Of a DNA stretch of 64,000 nt, positions 38,147 to 47,200 are shown piece by piece. The notes below the pieces were generated by a model. It was not told the DNA's origin. It searched no databases and saw nothing but the letters and a program-made list of their open reading frames with translations. Origin of the DNA: an uncultured Alistipes sp. (lineage in GTDB: Bacteria > Bacteroidota > Bacteroidia > Bacteroidales > Rikenellaceae); contig CAAGBL010000004.1 in NCBI GenBank assembly GCA_900768045.1, forward strand, positions 21,046 through 85,045. Reading direction: 5' to 3'. Each line of letters starts with the position of its first letter. Within the stretch, counting starts at the first letter, position 1. A program made the translations under genes and the position numbers.

Positions 38147-40498
38147 ATGTTATGTTTTAAGAGATACATACTATCGCTACTTACTATAATCCCCATACTA
38201 TGCAGCGCCCAAGATGTTAGTGGAGCATCAACGCAGAATCCACTAATATTATGGTACAACTTACCTGCCAAGCTATGGGAGGAGTGCCTACCATTAGGCA
38301 ATGGACATCTCGGCATGATGCCCTCGGGAGGTGTTACGCTCGACTATATCGGCCTCAATGAGGGTACAATGTGGAGTGGTGGAGTACAGCATACCGACAA
38401 CGACGAGGCCCTAAAATCACTCTCAGAGATTAGAGCCTTGCTACTAAATGGCGACAACCGAGGTGCCGAGAGGCTGATGTACAGTAGCTTCACATGCTCG
38501 GGAGGTGGCTCTGCATCACCCGAATATGGTTGCTATCAGATGTTTGCAAACCTGTGGATTGCAACAGAGCTCTCAGACGACGTTAAAATCTCTCAATATC
38601 GTCGCTCGTTAGACCTCAATGAGGCTATCGCCACCACAACCTTTAAGGTAAACAACGAGGAGCACAGACGAGAGTATTTCACATCGTTTAGCGACAATGT
38701 AGCGGTGGTAAGATATGGCGCAACAACCCCCACAAACTATAAAATATCACTTACACGCCCTGAGCATGCCACTATCGCAGTCAGCAACGACCATATAACA
38801 ATAAATGGCGAGCTATCGAGTGGTAGCGAACGTAGCGGTGTTAGCTACTATGGCCGCTTAGAGGTGGTTACTGACGGTGCTACATACGCCGATAGTGAGT
38901 ACCTATATGTTAATGATGCTACAGAGCTTAAGATATATCTCTCGGCTGCAACATCTTATGCAACGCAAGAATATATATCGCTGGTTAACAACGCCTTAAA
39001 TAGCGCTATTAATAAGGAGTATGCCGCCTTAAAGCGTGAGCACATAGCCCAGTATAATAGCCTATTTGGGCGTGTAGACATCGACCTTGGCCCACAGCGC
39101 TTAGAGATACCTACCAACCAGCGCATTGCCCACTACGCAGCCAACGGAGAGGATAGCTCGCTTGCTGCCCTCTATGCTCAATATGGTCGCTACCTCCTTC
39201 TGTCGTCGACCTACGATGCGATACTTCCTCCCAACCTCCAAGGCATCTGGGCGGCTGGAACATGGACTCCTTGGAATGGCGATATGCACCTAAACATCAA
39301 TCAGCAGATGAACCATTGGCCATTAGAGGTAGGCAACCTCGGCGAGCTTATCGAGCCTCTAACACGCTATGTTGAGGGCTTAGCCGAGTCGGGTAGGCAT
39401 ACTGCCCAGCACTTCTATAATGCTCGGGGGTGGTGCGCACATATTTTGGCCAATGCCTGGGGCTTTACCTCGCCCTCGGAGGATCCATCGTGGGGAGCAA
39501 CAAACACATGCGGTGCTTGGATAGCGCTACACCTTTGGGAGCACTACCTATACACCTACGATAAGGAGTATCTCGAAAGGGTATATCCCTTGATGCGTGA
39601 TGCTGCACTATTTCTGCGCTCTATACTCATCGAAGACAGAAAGAGTGGCTACTTGGTTACAGCACCCACCACCTCGCCCGAAAACGGATTCTACCTTAGC
39701 GACGATGATGCTCGCAATGGCGTAGTTACGCATATTTGCATGGGCTCGACAATGGATAACCAAATCACACGAGAGATATTTAGTGCCGTCATAGGTGCTG
39801 CCAAGCTACTACAATGCGACAAGGATATTATCAAAGATTTTGAGTATGCAAGCTCTCGCTTAGCACCCACACGCATATCCTCTGATGGACGTATCATGGA
39901 GTGGTTGGAGGAGTATCGTGAAGCCGAGCCACAACATCGCCACGTGTCGCACCTATTCGGATTGTATCCCGCAGCACAAATCACACGCTCAACACCTGAG
40001 CTTATCGACGCAGCACGTCGCACATTAGAGGTGCGCGGAGATGCTGGTACGGGCTGGTCGAGAGCATGGAAGATATGCTTTTGGGCTCGCATAGGCGACG
40101 GTAATCGTGCTGAGAAGCTACTACGCTCACTACTCGAGCCCGCCATAACAGAGAATGGCACAGGCGGTGGTAGCTACCCAAACCTATTCTGCTCGCACCC
40201 TCCATTCCAGATTGATGGCAATTTTGGCGGAGCAGCAGGCGTTATGGAGATGTTGTTACAGAGCCACGATGATACCGTAGATATACTCCCAGCACTGCCC
40301 TCATCATGGTCAACGGGCTCGTTCAAAGGCCTATGCGCCAGAGGTGGCATCGTCGTAGATTGTCGTTGGAGCAACGGTAAAGTTACATATATTGGCCTAC
40401 AATCGAAAACGAACGCTCGAGTAACGCTACGTCTTCCCGACGGCACAACCCTAAGCATCAAGTGCCAAGCTGGCAAGTATAAGGCTACAAACCTATAG
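38147..40498 (+). CDS. Alpha-L-fucosidase, GH95
   Basis: The protein is 783 aa with a signal peptide (MLCFKRYILSLLTIIPILCSA), so it is exported. The N-terminal GH95 beta domain contains the hallmark LWYNLPAKLWEECLPLGNGHLGMMPSGGV (in parts) and LNEGTMWSGG. The (alpha/alpha)6 catalytic domain has NLQGIWAAGTWTPWNGDMHLNINQQMNHWP, TSPENGF and a C-terminal IDGNFGGAAGVMEMLLQSH. The family cleaves alpha-1,2-fucose from host glycans and milk oligosaccharides. No promoter of its own was found, and it starts 33 bp after the tRNA terminator. It is not in a SusC/SusD locus here, so it is a stand-alone glycan enzyme. Confidence 0.93.
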   Translation: MLCFKRYILSLLTIIPILCSAQDVSGASTQNPLILWYNLPAKLWEECLPLGNGHLGMMPSGGVTLDYIGLNEGTMWSGGVQHTDNDEALKSLSEIRALLLNGDNRGAERLMYSSFTCSGGGSASPEYGCYQMFANLWIATELSDDVKISQYRRSLDLNEAIATTTFKVNNEEHRREYFTSFSDNVAVVRYGATTPTNYKISLTRPEHATIAVSNDHITINGELSSGSERSGVSYYGRLEVVTDGATYADSEYLYVNDATELKIYLSAATSYATQEYISLVNNALNSAINKEYAALKREHIAQYNSLFGRVDIDLGPQRLEIPTNQRIAHYAANGEDSSLAALYAQYGRYLLLSSTYDAILPPNLQGIWAAGTWTPWNGDMHLNINQQMNHWPLEVGNLGELIEPLTRYVEGLAESGRHTAQHFYNARGWCAHILANAWGFTSPSEDPSWGATNTCGAWIALHLWEHYLYTYDKEYLERVYPLMRDAALFLRSILIEDRKSGYLVTAPTTSPENGFYLSDDDARNGVVTHICMGSTMDNQITREIFSAVIGAAKLLQCDKDIIKDFEYASSRLAPTRISSDGRIMEWLEEYREAEPQHRHVSHLFGLYPAAQITRSTPELIDAARRTLEVRGDAGTGWSRAWKICFWARIGDGNRAEKLLRSLLEPAITENGTGGGSYPNLFCSHPPFQIDGNFGGAAGVMEMLLQSHDDTVDILPALPSSWSTGSFKGLCARGGIVVDCRWSNGKVTYIGLQSKTNARVTLRLPDGTTLSIKCQAGKYKATNL

Positions 40499-40506
40499 AG
40501 AGATAA

Positions 40507-40986
40507 CTACGCCTTAGTAAGCAACACCACAGCAGTTGTCGACACACCCTCCTCACGTCCCTCGAAGCCAAGACGCTCGGTGGTTGTCGCCTTAACAGAG
40601 ATACGGTCAACGGCAATGCCAACAACCTGGGATAGGCGCTCACGCATAGTGTCGATATGTGGGCGAAGCTTAGGGCGCTGCATGGCTATTGTGCAGTCTA
40701 TATTACTAATAGAATAGCCCTTAGACTCAACCACCTCAACAACATGTTTAAGCAGAATGGTTGAGTCAATGCCCTTATACTGTTGGTCGGTATCAGGAAA
40801 AAGCTTGCCGATGTCGCCAAGGGCCAAAGCACCAAGCATAGCATCACATATTGCATGTATTGCCACATCGCCGTCGGAGTGAGCAACGCAGCCCTTAGTA
40901 TGTTCAATCTCTACGCCACACAGCACAAGGCGCAAGCCCTCTGCCAAGGCGTGAACATCGTATCCATGACCAATTCGAATATCCAT
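40507..40986 (-). CDS. ispF: 2-C-methyl-D-erythritol 2,4-cyclodiphosphate synthase
   Basis: IspF carries out the fifth step of the MEP isoprenoid pathway. The 159-aa protein shows RIGHGYDVHALAEG with zinc ligands D10 and H12, the third zinc ligand in CVAHSDGDVAIHAICDAMLG, GDIGKLFPDTD and the nucleotide-binding SVKATTTERLGFEGREEG. The ATG at 40986 is used; the frame upstream runs through the S26-like gene and is not conserved-looking. It lies 4 bp after the S26-like peptidase stop, the last gene of the long leftward block. Confidence 0.96.
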   Translation of the reverse strand: MDIRIGHGYDVHALAEGLRLVLCGVEIEHTKGCVAHSDGDVAIHAICDAMLGALALGDIGKLFPDTDQQYKGIDSTILLKHVVEVVESKGYSISNIDCTIAMQRPKLRPHIDTMRERLSQVVGIAVDRISVKATTTERLGFEGREEGVSTTAVVLLTKA

Positions 40987-40990
40987 ATCT

Positions 40991-41443
40991 CTATCTCTTT
41001 TTACGTTTAAAATCGAGCCAGCGACGCATAACGCCCAACATCTTACCTCGCACCCAACGAGGTATCGAGAGCCACAACCTCTCACATCGTCGCCACTTAG
41101 GCGTAGTGCAATCCACAACCTTGCCACTCTCACGACGTACCTTATCTACAACACCGATAATCTCGCCACGCTGACACTCCTCAGTCTGAATGATATTGCC
41201 ATCGCCACGCAAAACAACACGCTCCTTCTCGACGCTCAACACTCGATGCACAATAATCTGGCCTCGCATGCCTCGAAACATAGCTATACGGCCAACAATA
41301 CTCTCCTCGGCATCGACTCTGCGCACAATGATAATATCGTCGCCATAGCCAAGCATGGGCAACATGCTATAGCCCTTGACATGGAGTTCAAAGCTCTCGC
41401 CAACGGCAACGAGGTGCTCTATATTATCTAAGACCTTATGCAT
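40991..41443 (-). CDS. S24/S26-family peptidase, signal-peptidase-like but without obvious membrane anchor
   Basis: This 150-aa protein has the S26 Ser motif HVKGYSMLPMLGYGDDIIIV (Ser26 in YSMLP) and, instead of the bacterial catalytic Lys, a His in QIIVHRVLSVEKERVVLRGDGN. That is the Ser-His arrangement of ER/SipW-type signal peptidases and of S24-like Bacteroidales peptidases. There is no clear N-terminal transmembrane helix. The C-terminal 35 residues are strongly basic and amphipathic (WLSIPRWVRGKMLGVMRRW), which may bind membrane. It overlaps the kinase-like gene by 8 nt. With the neighbouring kinase and ABC exporter it resembles RiPP leader-processing sets. Confidence 0.72.
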   Translation of the reverse strand: MHKVLDNIEHLVAVGESFELHVKGYSMLPMLGYGDDIIIVRRVDAEESIVGRIAMFRGMRGQIIVHRVLSVEKERVVLRGDGNIIQTEECQRGEIIGVVDKVRRESGKVVDCTTPKWRRCERLWLSIPRWVRGKMLGVMRRWLDFKRKKR

Positions 41444-42317
41444 TATGAATCATTGTTTCAAATGACAACTGCGCAGCCTCGGCATTAGGAAGACAGGCTA
41501 AATGGTAGGCTGGCACACGACGTAGCAGTGCTCCAAGAGTCGAGCATATAGAGTCCTGCAAAGCTGCATCATGTGCAAACTGAGGTGGTGTAGATGGCAA
41601 TACAGCACCTATGGCAGCAATCGTCGATAGTCGTGATATGGCGTTGTGTGGAGCCTGACTTAGACGACAGAAGGCAGCAATAGGGTAGCTAAGATTTTTG
41701 TAGCATGGTGTCTTACCACTCCATGGCGAGCCATAAATCATAGCCTTGCCGTCGACGATACGCACGATTGGCGAATCATCGTTGAGCAGTCGAGCACCAG
41801 CGATATTCTCACGCCAGAGGCGGGTATGCGTACTCTTTCCCGTTCCTGACTCGCCGAGGAACAGCACCACACGTCCCTCACACTCGATAGCTGACGAATG
41901 AATGGCAATGGCATCATGCTCGGCAAGCACCACACCAAACATTATCCACAAGCCGAAGCGCAATATTGCAATATCTAACTCGTGGTCAAACATATTTGTT
42001 GTGAAGTGCTTTGTCGTTGTATCTATGACAAACTCGATAACAGAGCCCTTATCACCACATGGCGTAATGCGATAGAGGTAGCCATCAGCGGTTTTGTAGA
42101 GTATACCTTGAGCATCGGCCTCAGCCAAATAGGACTCCGAGAGTCGCTTTAAGCTATGCTCATCATACTCTTTTACACTCTCACTTATTGCAAAACAACA
42201 GTCACAATCGCCCTCTACCTCACAAGCGAAAGGTGCAAAACCTCGGATTCCAAGTGCTACGAGGTCACACTCAGAACGCAGAGTAACATCTGCAATCTTA
42301 TAGTCGTAATATCTCAT
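41436..42317 (-). CDS. HPr-kinase/PEPCK-like ATP-binding protein
   Basis: This 293-aa protein has a C-terminal HPrK-like kinase fold (about residues 130-290): His140 (AIHSSAI), Walker A GESGTGKSTH at 155-164, the Asp pair in LLNDDSPIVR (180-181), then YGSPWSGKTPCYKN and AFCRLSQAP. The N-terminal 110 residues are a separate domain with a CDCC cluster at 38-41. Proteins like this occur in lasso-peptide and other RiPP clusters as tailoring kinases (paeninodin type) and in Bacteroidales beside S24/S26 peptidases. Its ATG is fused to the ABC gene stop (TAATG) and it overlaps the peptidase gene by 8 nt. Confidence 0.75.
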   Translation of the reverse strand: MRYYDYKIADVTLRSECDLVALGIRGFAPFACEVEGDCDCCFAISESVKEYDEHSLKRLSESYLAEADAQGILYKTADGYLYRITPCGDKGSVIEFVIDTTTKHFTTNMFDHELDIAILRFGLWIMFGVVLAEHDAIAIHSSAIECEGRVVLFLGESGTGKSTHTRLWRENIAGARLLNDDSPIVRIVDGKAMIYGSPWSGKTPCYKNLSYPIAAFCRLSQAPHNAISRLSTIAAIGAVLPSTPPQFAHDAALQDSICSTLGALLRRVPAYHLACLPNAEAAQLSFETMIHNA

Positions 42318-44002
42318 TATTCAAGCGTTATTATTCTATCACAATACTCCAACGAACTCTCACGATGAGCAATAACAATAATTGTAAGCTCCTTATGCTC
42401 AGATGACAGCTTCGAAATGGCACTATTTATGTTTGATTCGGTGTGTGTGTCGAGTGACGATGTGGCCTCGTCAAAGAGCAAGACATTACACTGCTTATAG
42501 AGTGCACGGGCAATGCCTATGCGCTGTCGCTGACCACCCGAAAGACGAGAGCCCTGCTCGCCAATACGGCTATTTACGCCATAGGACAATGAATCGGCAA
42601 ATGGCTTTAGGTCAGCAAGCTCAACAACCTCATTTATACGATTATAGTCGATTTTTTCTGGCTCGACACCAAAGGCTATATTCTCTGCAAGCGTCGCATC
42701 AGTGATAAATACATTTTGCGACACATAGCCAATAGAGTTCTGCCACTCGTCAACATTCTCCTTAGTAAGCTCAACGCCATCTACGAGTATCTTGCCAGAT
42801 GTTGGACGATACAGGCCAAGGATAAGATTAAATAGGGTAGTCTTACCCACGCCCGATGCTCCACGAATACCAACTCTCTCACCGCAATTAATCGTTAGCG
42901 AGTAGTCTGAGATTATGTTGCTATCGGCATCATCAAACTTAAACGACACGTCGCATAGCTCGATGCTACGACACATATCCATACGTCCCTTATTACGGAA
43001 TTGCTCCTCGGCAGCATCATTATCAATATTTTTTATTGTGTCAATCGTATATCTATTGAAACGGAGTGTGCTCCATGCCGACATTATGTTACGCACCACG
43101 GGAAGCAAACGTATTGCCGCAACGACAAATATTCCAAACATTAGCTGAATGTCTGTATCGCTCGAGTGTCCCCATATTGCCATGGAAACCAATCCGACAA
43201 CGAGTCCCACCTCAATAAATGCTTGAGGAAGCATGGATATTGACGCATGTCTATTTCTCAGCTCAACAATCTCATTCATCATGCTGTCAAAGTTCTTAAG
43301 CATGTGGGGCATAGCACCGCCAATCTTAACGTCGGCATAACCACGATATGTCTCGGCAACAATACGGTTCTTTGCTCTCTGAACATCATTCTCTCGACTA
43401 CCCACCTCTCGCAACCTACGACGCACAGTAGCATAAAACAGCAGTACGATAGGCACAAAGATAGCTATTGCAACCAACGCAAGATAGGGAGAGTATAGCA
43501 CCATTGCCAACAGAAATATCAGTAGGAGTATTACCTCGCCCACAATCTGCGCTATGGGCTTCAAGACTCCTGTTGCGAACATCAGGCTCACAGCATTCAC
43601 ATCTCGAGTAAGGTGCGCCGAATTACTACGCTTAATAAACTCAAGACCACGCTGATAATAGCTCACATACAAGCGCCTTGAGAAGTATTTATACAACGAG
43701 AAGATATAGCTGCGTTCAGCACGATAAAGTATTTGGTTAAGCACATTTTTTGCCACCAGCACGCCAACAACAACCAAGCATACCAGCACAACAAATGCAC
43801 CCGGCGAAACACCTAACCACTCGTAGCCCTTGCTCATATATGGATTAGACTCAATGTCGCCACCTACAACAATCATCAACACAGGCACAAGCATCGCCAC
43901 ACCTACAAAGTTAAGCAACGCTCGCACAAAGATTGTTATCGCAACAAATATCGTTTTGCGGCGATAGCTCTTGGGAATAACTCTATATATCGATTTAAAC
44001 AT
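42317..44002 (-). CDS. ABC exporter, fused membrane and ATPase domains (PglK/McjD-like)
   Basis: The protein is 561 aa. Six transmembrane helices lie in residues about 16-300 (type IV exporter fold). The C-terminal nucleotide-binding domain has Walker A GASGVGKTT, Q-loop GYVSQNVFITDATLAENI, signature RLSGGQRQRIGIARAL and Walker B VLLFDEATSSLD with H-loop IVIAHRESS. There is no C39 peptidase domain. Related proteins flip lipid-linked oligosaccharides (PglK) or export lasso peptides (McjD). The operon context (HPrK-like kinase and S24/S26 peptidase directly downstream) favours peptide export, but no precursor gene is present between positions 40500 and 44030. Confidence 0.82.
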   Translation of the reverse strand: MFKSIYRVIPKSYRRKTIFVAITIFVRALLNFVGVAMLVPVLMIVVGGDIESNPYMSKGYEWLGVSPGAFVVLVCLVVVGVLVAKNVLNQILYRAERSYIFSLYKYFSRRLYVSYYQRGLEFIKRSNSAHLTRDVNAVSLMFATGVLKPIAQIVGEVILLLIFLLAMVLYSPYLALVAIAIFVPIVLLFYATVRRRLREVGSRENDVQRAKNRIVAETYRGYADVKIGGAMPHMLKNFDSMMNEIVELRNRHASISMLPQAFIEVGLVVGLVSMAIWGHSSDTDIQLMFGIFVVAAIRLLPVVRNIMSAWSTLRFNRYTIDTIKNIDNDAAEEQFRNKGRMDMCRSIELCDVSFKFDDADSNIISDYSLTINCGERVGIRGASGVGKTTLFNLILGLYRPTSGKILVDGVELTKENVDEWQNSIGYVSQNVFITDATLAENIAFGVEPEKIDYNRINEVVELADLKPFADSLSYGVNSRIGEQGSRLSGGQRQRIGIARALYKQCNVLLFDEATSSLDTHTESNINSAISKLSSEHKELTIIVIAHRESSLEYCDRIITLE

Positions 44003-44029
44003 TGTGCAAATATAGTAACAATCTTTATA

Positions 44030-47000
44030 CTAACCAATTTTAACCACCTCACCAAGATTTAAATACCAAACATAACCCTCGATATCATCGTAAAGCTCCA
44101 TATTTGCGAGCAACTTCATATAGTCAGATACCTGAGTGTTATACCCGCTGTCGACACTATTTCCAAACTTGTAGTCAACAACAACAGCTCGACGACCACG
44201 AATCATCACTCTATCAGGACGGCGTACCTCATGAGAAGAGAGTATCTCGGACTCACACTTAACATCGTCCCAATTAGCCGAGAACCACTCCTTAATAGTG
44301 TCATTATCCATAAAGCTCTCGACCTTAGTCTTAATGCTTAGAGCCTCGTCATGCGATATAAGCGCATCGTTCTCCATGCGAGAGATATTGCGACATAGCT
44401 CCTCAAACGTCGTAGCACCCTCAAACACGCTATGTAGGCGAATACCCAACGATTGTAGCTCCCGAGTCACAGCCACGCCCTCCTTAACAAAACGCTGGCT
44501 ACGATAGCGCACCTTGACTTCAGGGGTGTTCGACGTATAGCTATCCAAGATTATATTCCCCCTCTTCGTTTGCGCCTCTCCTCGACTAACGTTAAGCTTC
44601 GTTCCGCACTTATGAATCTTACGATAAACGCCATCTACACCCGAGACAATCTCAGCATCGGGGTATTGTCTATCTGCTGCCATAGTAAGCAGTGGCACAA
44701 TATTATTCACAGAGTCGGTTTTCGACTTGGTATTTAGGCGAGAAGGAACTATCATATAAAGCTCTTGTGAAGCTCGTGTCATCGCCACATAGAGCAGGTT
44801 AACAGCATCGACATGGCTCATTACCAACTCCACATAATAGTCCGATGCAAATGCCGAGTTCTGCATATCTCGACCATATACCACTGGAAACTCTCCAATC
44901 TCAGCGACATCGCCACAATTAGCAGCCTTCGACCAGATAACAGGCTGAAGCGAGGCCTTGGGCGCTGTATCCCACTTGCAATAAGGGATTATCACTACAT
45001 CTCGCTCCAAGCCCTTAGCCTTATGCACTGTCGAAATCTCGATAGTATCATCAGTCATCTCCACACTAAGCACCTCATTCTTACCCTTTTCCTCCCACCA
45101 CTCCAAGTAGTGCTGAATATCTGATATTCGAGAGGTAGAGAATGCCACAATACCCTCATGCATAGCCTGGAGATAGGCAATCTGCTCTTTGCGCTCATAG
45201 AGCTTATAGCGCATGACAATAGCCTCAAATGCCTCCATAGGCGAGAGGTGCGCAACATGCGTGAAGAATGCCTCATCATCATCATCAAACCTGTGCTCGA
45301 GGCTATTACCCAAGAAGCGATTGTAAACACCTCGCTCAACATCGTTATTGGCATTTACCGCCAACCTAAACAGAGAGATAACAAACTCTACAATCTCACT
45401 ATTTTCGATAGTTAGCGAGTCGGAGGTTAAAACATTAAATCCACTTTTACCCTGCGATGTAAACTTCTGCTCTTTATAGGCAAATAGTTGAGCTGCTACC
45501 TTGCTTGCATCGCTCTTGCCACGCACCAAGATAAGAATATCTCGATACCTATATCCTCGGCTAATAGCATCTTCAATAACCTCGATAAATGGCGAGTCGC
45601 CTAAAGTTGTGTCATAGAACATCAACTCGGCATATCCCTCATCGTCATTCTCGTTGCCCAATATCTGTCGATGCTTACTATATGCTGTTGCAATAATATC
45701 ATAAAGCGATGAATGAAGTGACTTGTCAATATCCTTATTACTCAGCGCATTATCAACAACATTATTGAGATATTGATTATCTATCGAAACTACAGAATCG
45801 ATTATATTAGAGTTAAAATCGACAATCTGTTTTAGACTTCTAAAGTTATGCTCAAGCGAATCAACCTTTACATTGTCACGTCCCAAATCCTTGATAGCAA
45901 CATCTTGGAGAAGGCGCCAATCGCCACCTCGCCAACGATATATCGACTGCTTAACATCGCCAACAATGAATACCGAGCACGCCTCGCTCTCCGACATGGC
46001 ATTCTGCAACAACGGAAGCATATTCTGCCACTCTCTTACAGAGGTATCCTGGAACTCGTCAATCATAAATCGCTCAAAGCGATTACCCACCTTCTCGTAT
46101 ATAAACGGAGCGTTGCTACCATCAACAAACGTAGATAGGATGTGCTTTGTTTCGCCAAGCACCATGATATTCTCCTTCTCGCAGATACTCGTCACCTGCT
46201 CATATAGGTCAGCAAGCAGGGCAAAGCTACGATAGTTGCCATGCAACAGCTTAGCAGTATTTATATCCCTCTCAACAGAGGCATACACCCTACAAATCTC
46301 CTCGAGTATAGGCAGAAGCTCTGCGGCAGTGTCACGAACATTGGCACCAGCATCTTTACTATACCACAGCTCTATATTCTCCACAGCCTTACGCATCGTA
46401 GCCGTTGGCTCCGAGAGATCGCCCTCAGCATACTTACTAAACCTATAAACAAAGCTACGTGACTTACCCGCAAACATATCTGCTTCGAGGTTGCGCTTAG
46501 CTATTACCTCCACGCCCTTTTGTCCGAGGCTCTTTAAGTAGTTCTTAGCACGCTCGGCATTGGCAATACTCTTTGAGACAATATCGCCAAGCTCCTCTTT
46601 CGACTTACGAAGCTTCATTCGCTCCTTGCTACTCTCCTTGAAGATTTCGCTACCCAACGAGCGCAAGTCGCCACGCATATCCCAGCGACTACCATCGTTT
46701 ATGCGCTCCTCAGCAAACTCAAGCATCCACCTCTTAAGCTCCTCATTAGTAGCGATATTCTCCACAAGGCTATCAGCACTTCGAGATAGAAGCATCGTGG
46801 GATCGAGCTCAATATTGTAGTTTAGGTCTATACCAAGCTCCTTGATAAATGCACGGATTATACGCTGAAAGAACTTGTCGATTGTAAGCACACTAAAGCG
46901 TGAGTAGTCGTGCAAAATAAGCGTTCGAGCACGCATAGCCTGCTTGCGAATAGCCGACTCCGACATCTCCAGCTCACTGCATAGCTTCTCGACATAGTTA

Positions 47001-47200
47001 CTCTTTTGTCCTGAAGCCAAGAGATGTATCTCACGCAAAATACGTGACTTCATCTCCTCGGTAGCCTTATTTGTAAACGTTACAGCAAGTATAGCACGAT
47101 ATAATTCGGGGCGCTCAACAACATCTCGAACATACTTATATGCCAGCTGATATGTCTTTCCTGAGCCAGCACTTGCACTCAATATTTTAGCTCGCTTCAT
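44030..47200 (-). CDS. addA: AddA-like helicase-nuclease (RecB family)
   Basis: The protein is 1056 aa with an N-terminal UvrD-type helicase (ILSASAGSGKTYQL P-loop; AVTFTNKATEEMK; FMIDEFQDTSVREWQNMLPLL; FIVGDVKQSIYRWRGGD; NFRSLKQIVDFNS; TVHKAKGLERDVVII; LYVAMTRASQELYMIVP). A C-terminal PD-(D/E)XK nuclease region follows (GRRAVVVDYKFG). AddAB processes DNA double-strand ends and degrades foreign DNA. The ATG at 47200 overlaps the addB stop by 4 nt; a TTG at 47209 is the alternative. It is followed after 27 bp by the ABC exporter gene. Confidence 0.9.
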   Translation of the reverse strand: MKRAKILSASAGSGKTYQLAYKYVRDVVERPELYRAILAVTFTNKATEEMKSRILREIHLLASGQKSNYVEKLCSELEMSESAIRKQAMRARTLILHDYSRFSVLTIDKFFQRIIRAFIKELGIDLNYNIELDPTMLLSRSADSLVENIATNEELKRWMLEFAEERINDGSRWDMRGDLRSLGSEIFKESSKERMKLRKSKEELGDIVSKSIANAERAKNYLKSLGQKGVEVIAKRNLEADMFAGKSRSFVYRFSKYAEGDLSEPTATMRKAVENIELWYSKDAGANVRDTAAELLPILEEICRVYASVERDINTAKLLHGNYRSFALLADLYEQVTSICEKENIMVLGETKHILSTFVDGSNAPFIYEKVGNRFERFMIDEFQDTSVREWQNMLPLLQNAMSESEACSVFIVGDVKQSIYRWRGGDWRLLQDVAIKDLGRDNVKVDSLEHNFRSLKQIVDFNSNIIDSVVSIDNQYLNNVVDNALSNKDIDKSLHSSLYDIIATAYSKHRQILGNENDDEGYAELMFYDTTLGDSPFIEVIEDAISRGYRYRDILILVRGKSDASKVAAQLFAYKEQKFTSQGKSGFNVLTSDSLTIENSEIVEFVISLFRLAVNANNDVERGVYNRFLGNSLEHRFDDDDEAFFTHVAHLSPMEAFEAIVMRYKLYERKEQIAYLQAMHEGIVAFSTSRISDIQHYLEWWEEKGKNEVLSVEMTDDTIEISTVHKAKGLERDVVIIPYCKWDTAPKASLQPVIWSKAANCGDVAEIGEFPVVYGRDMQNSAFASDYYVELVMSHVDAVNLLYVAMTRASQELYMIVPSRLNTKSKTDSVNNIVPLLTMAADRQYPDAEIVSGVDGVYRKIHKCGTKLNVSRGEAQTKRGNIILDSYTSNTPEVKVRYRSQRFVKEGVAVTRELQSLGIRLHSVFEGATTFEELCRNISRMENDALISHDEALSIKTKVESFMDNDTIKEWFSANWDDVKCESEILSSHEVRRPDRVMIRGRRAVVVDYKFGNSVDSGYNTQVSDYMKLLANMELYDDIEGYVWYLNLGEVVKIG

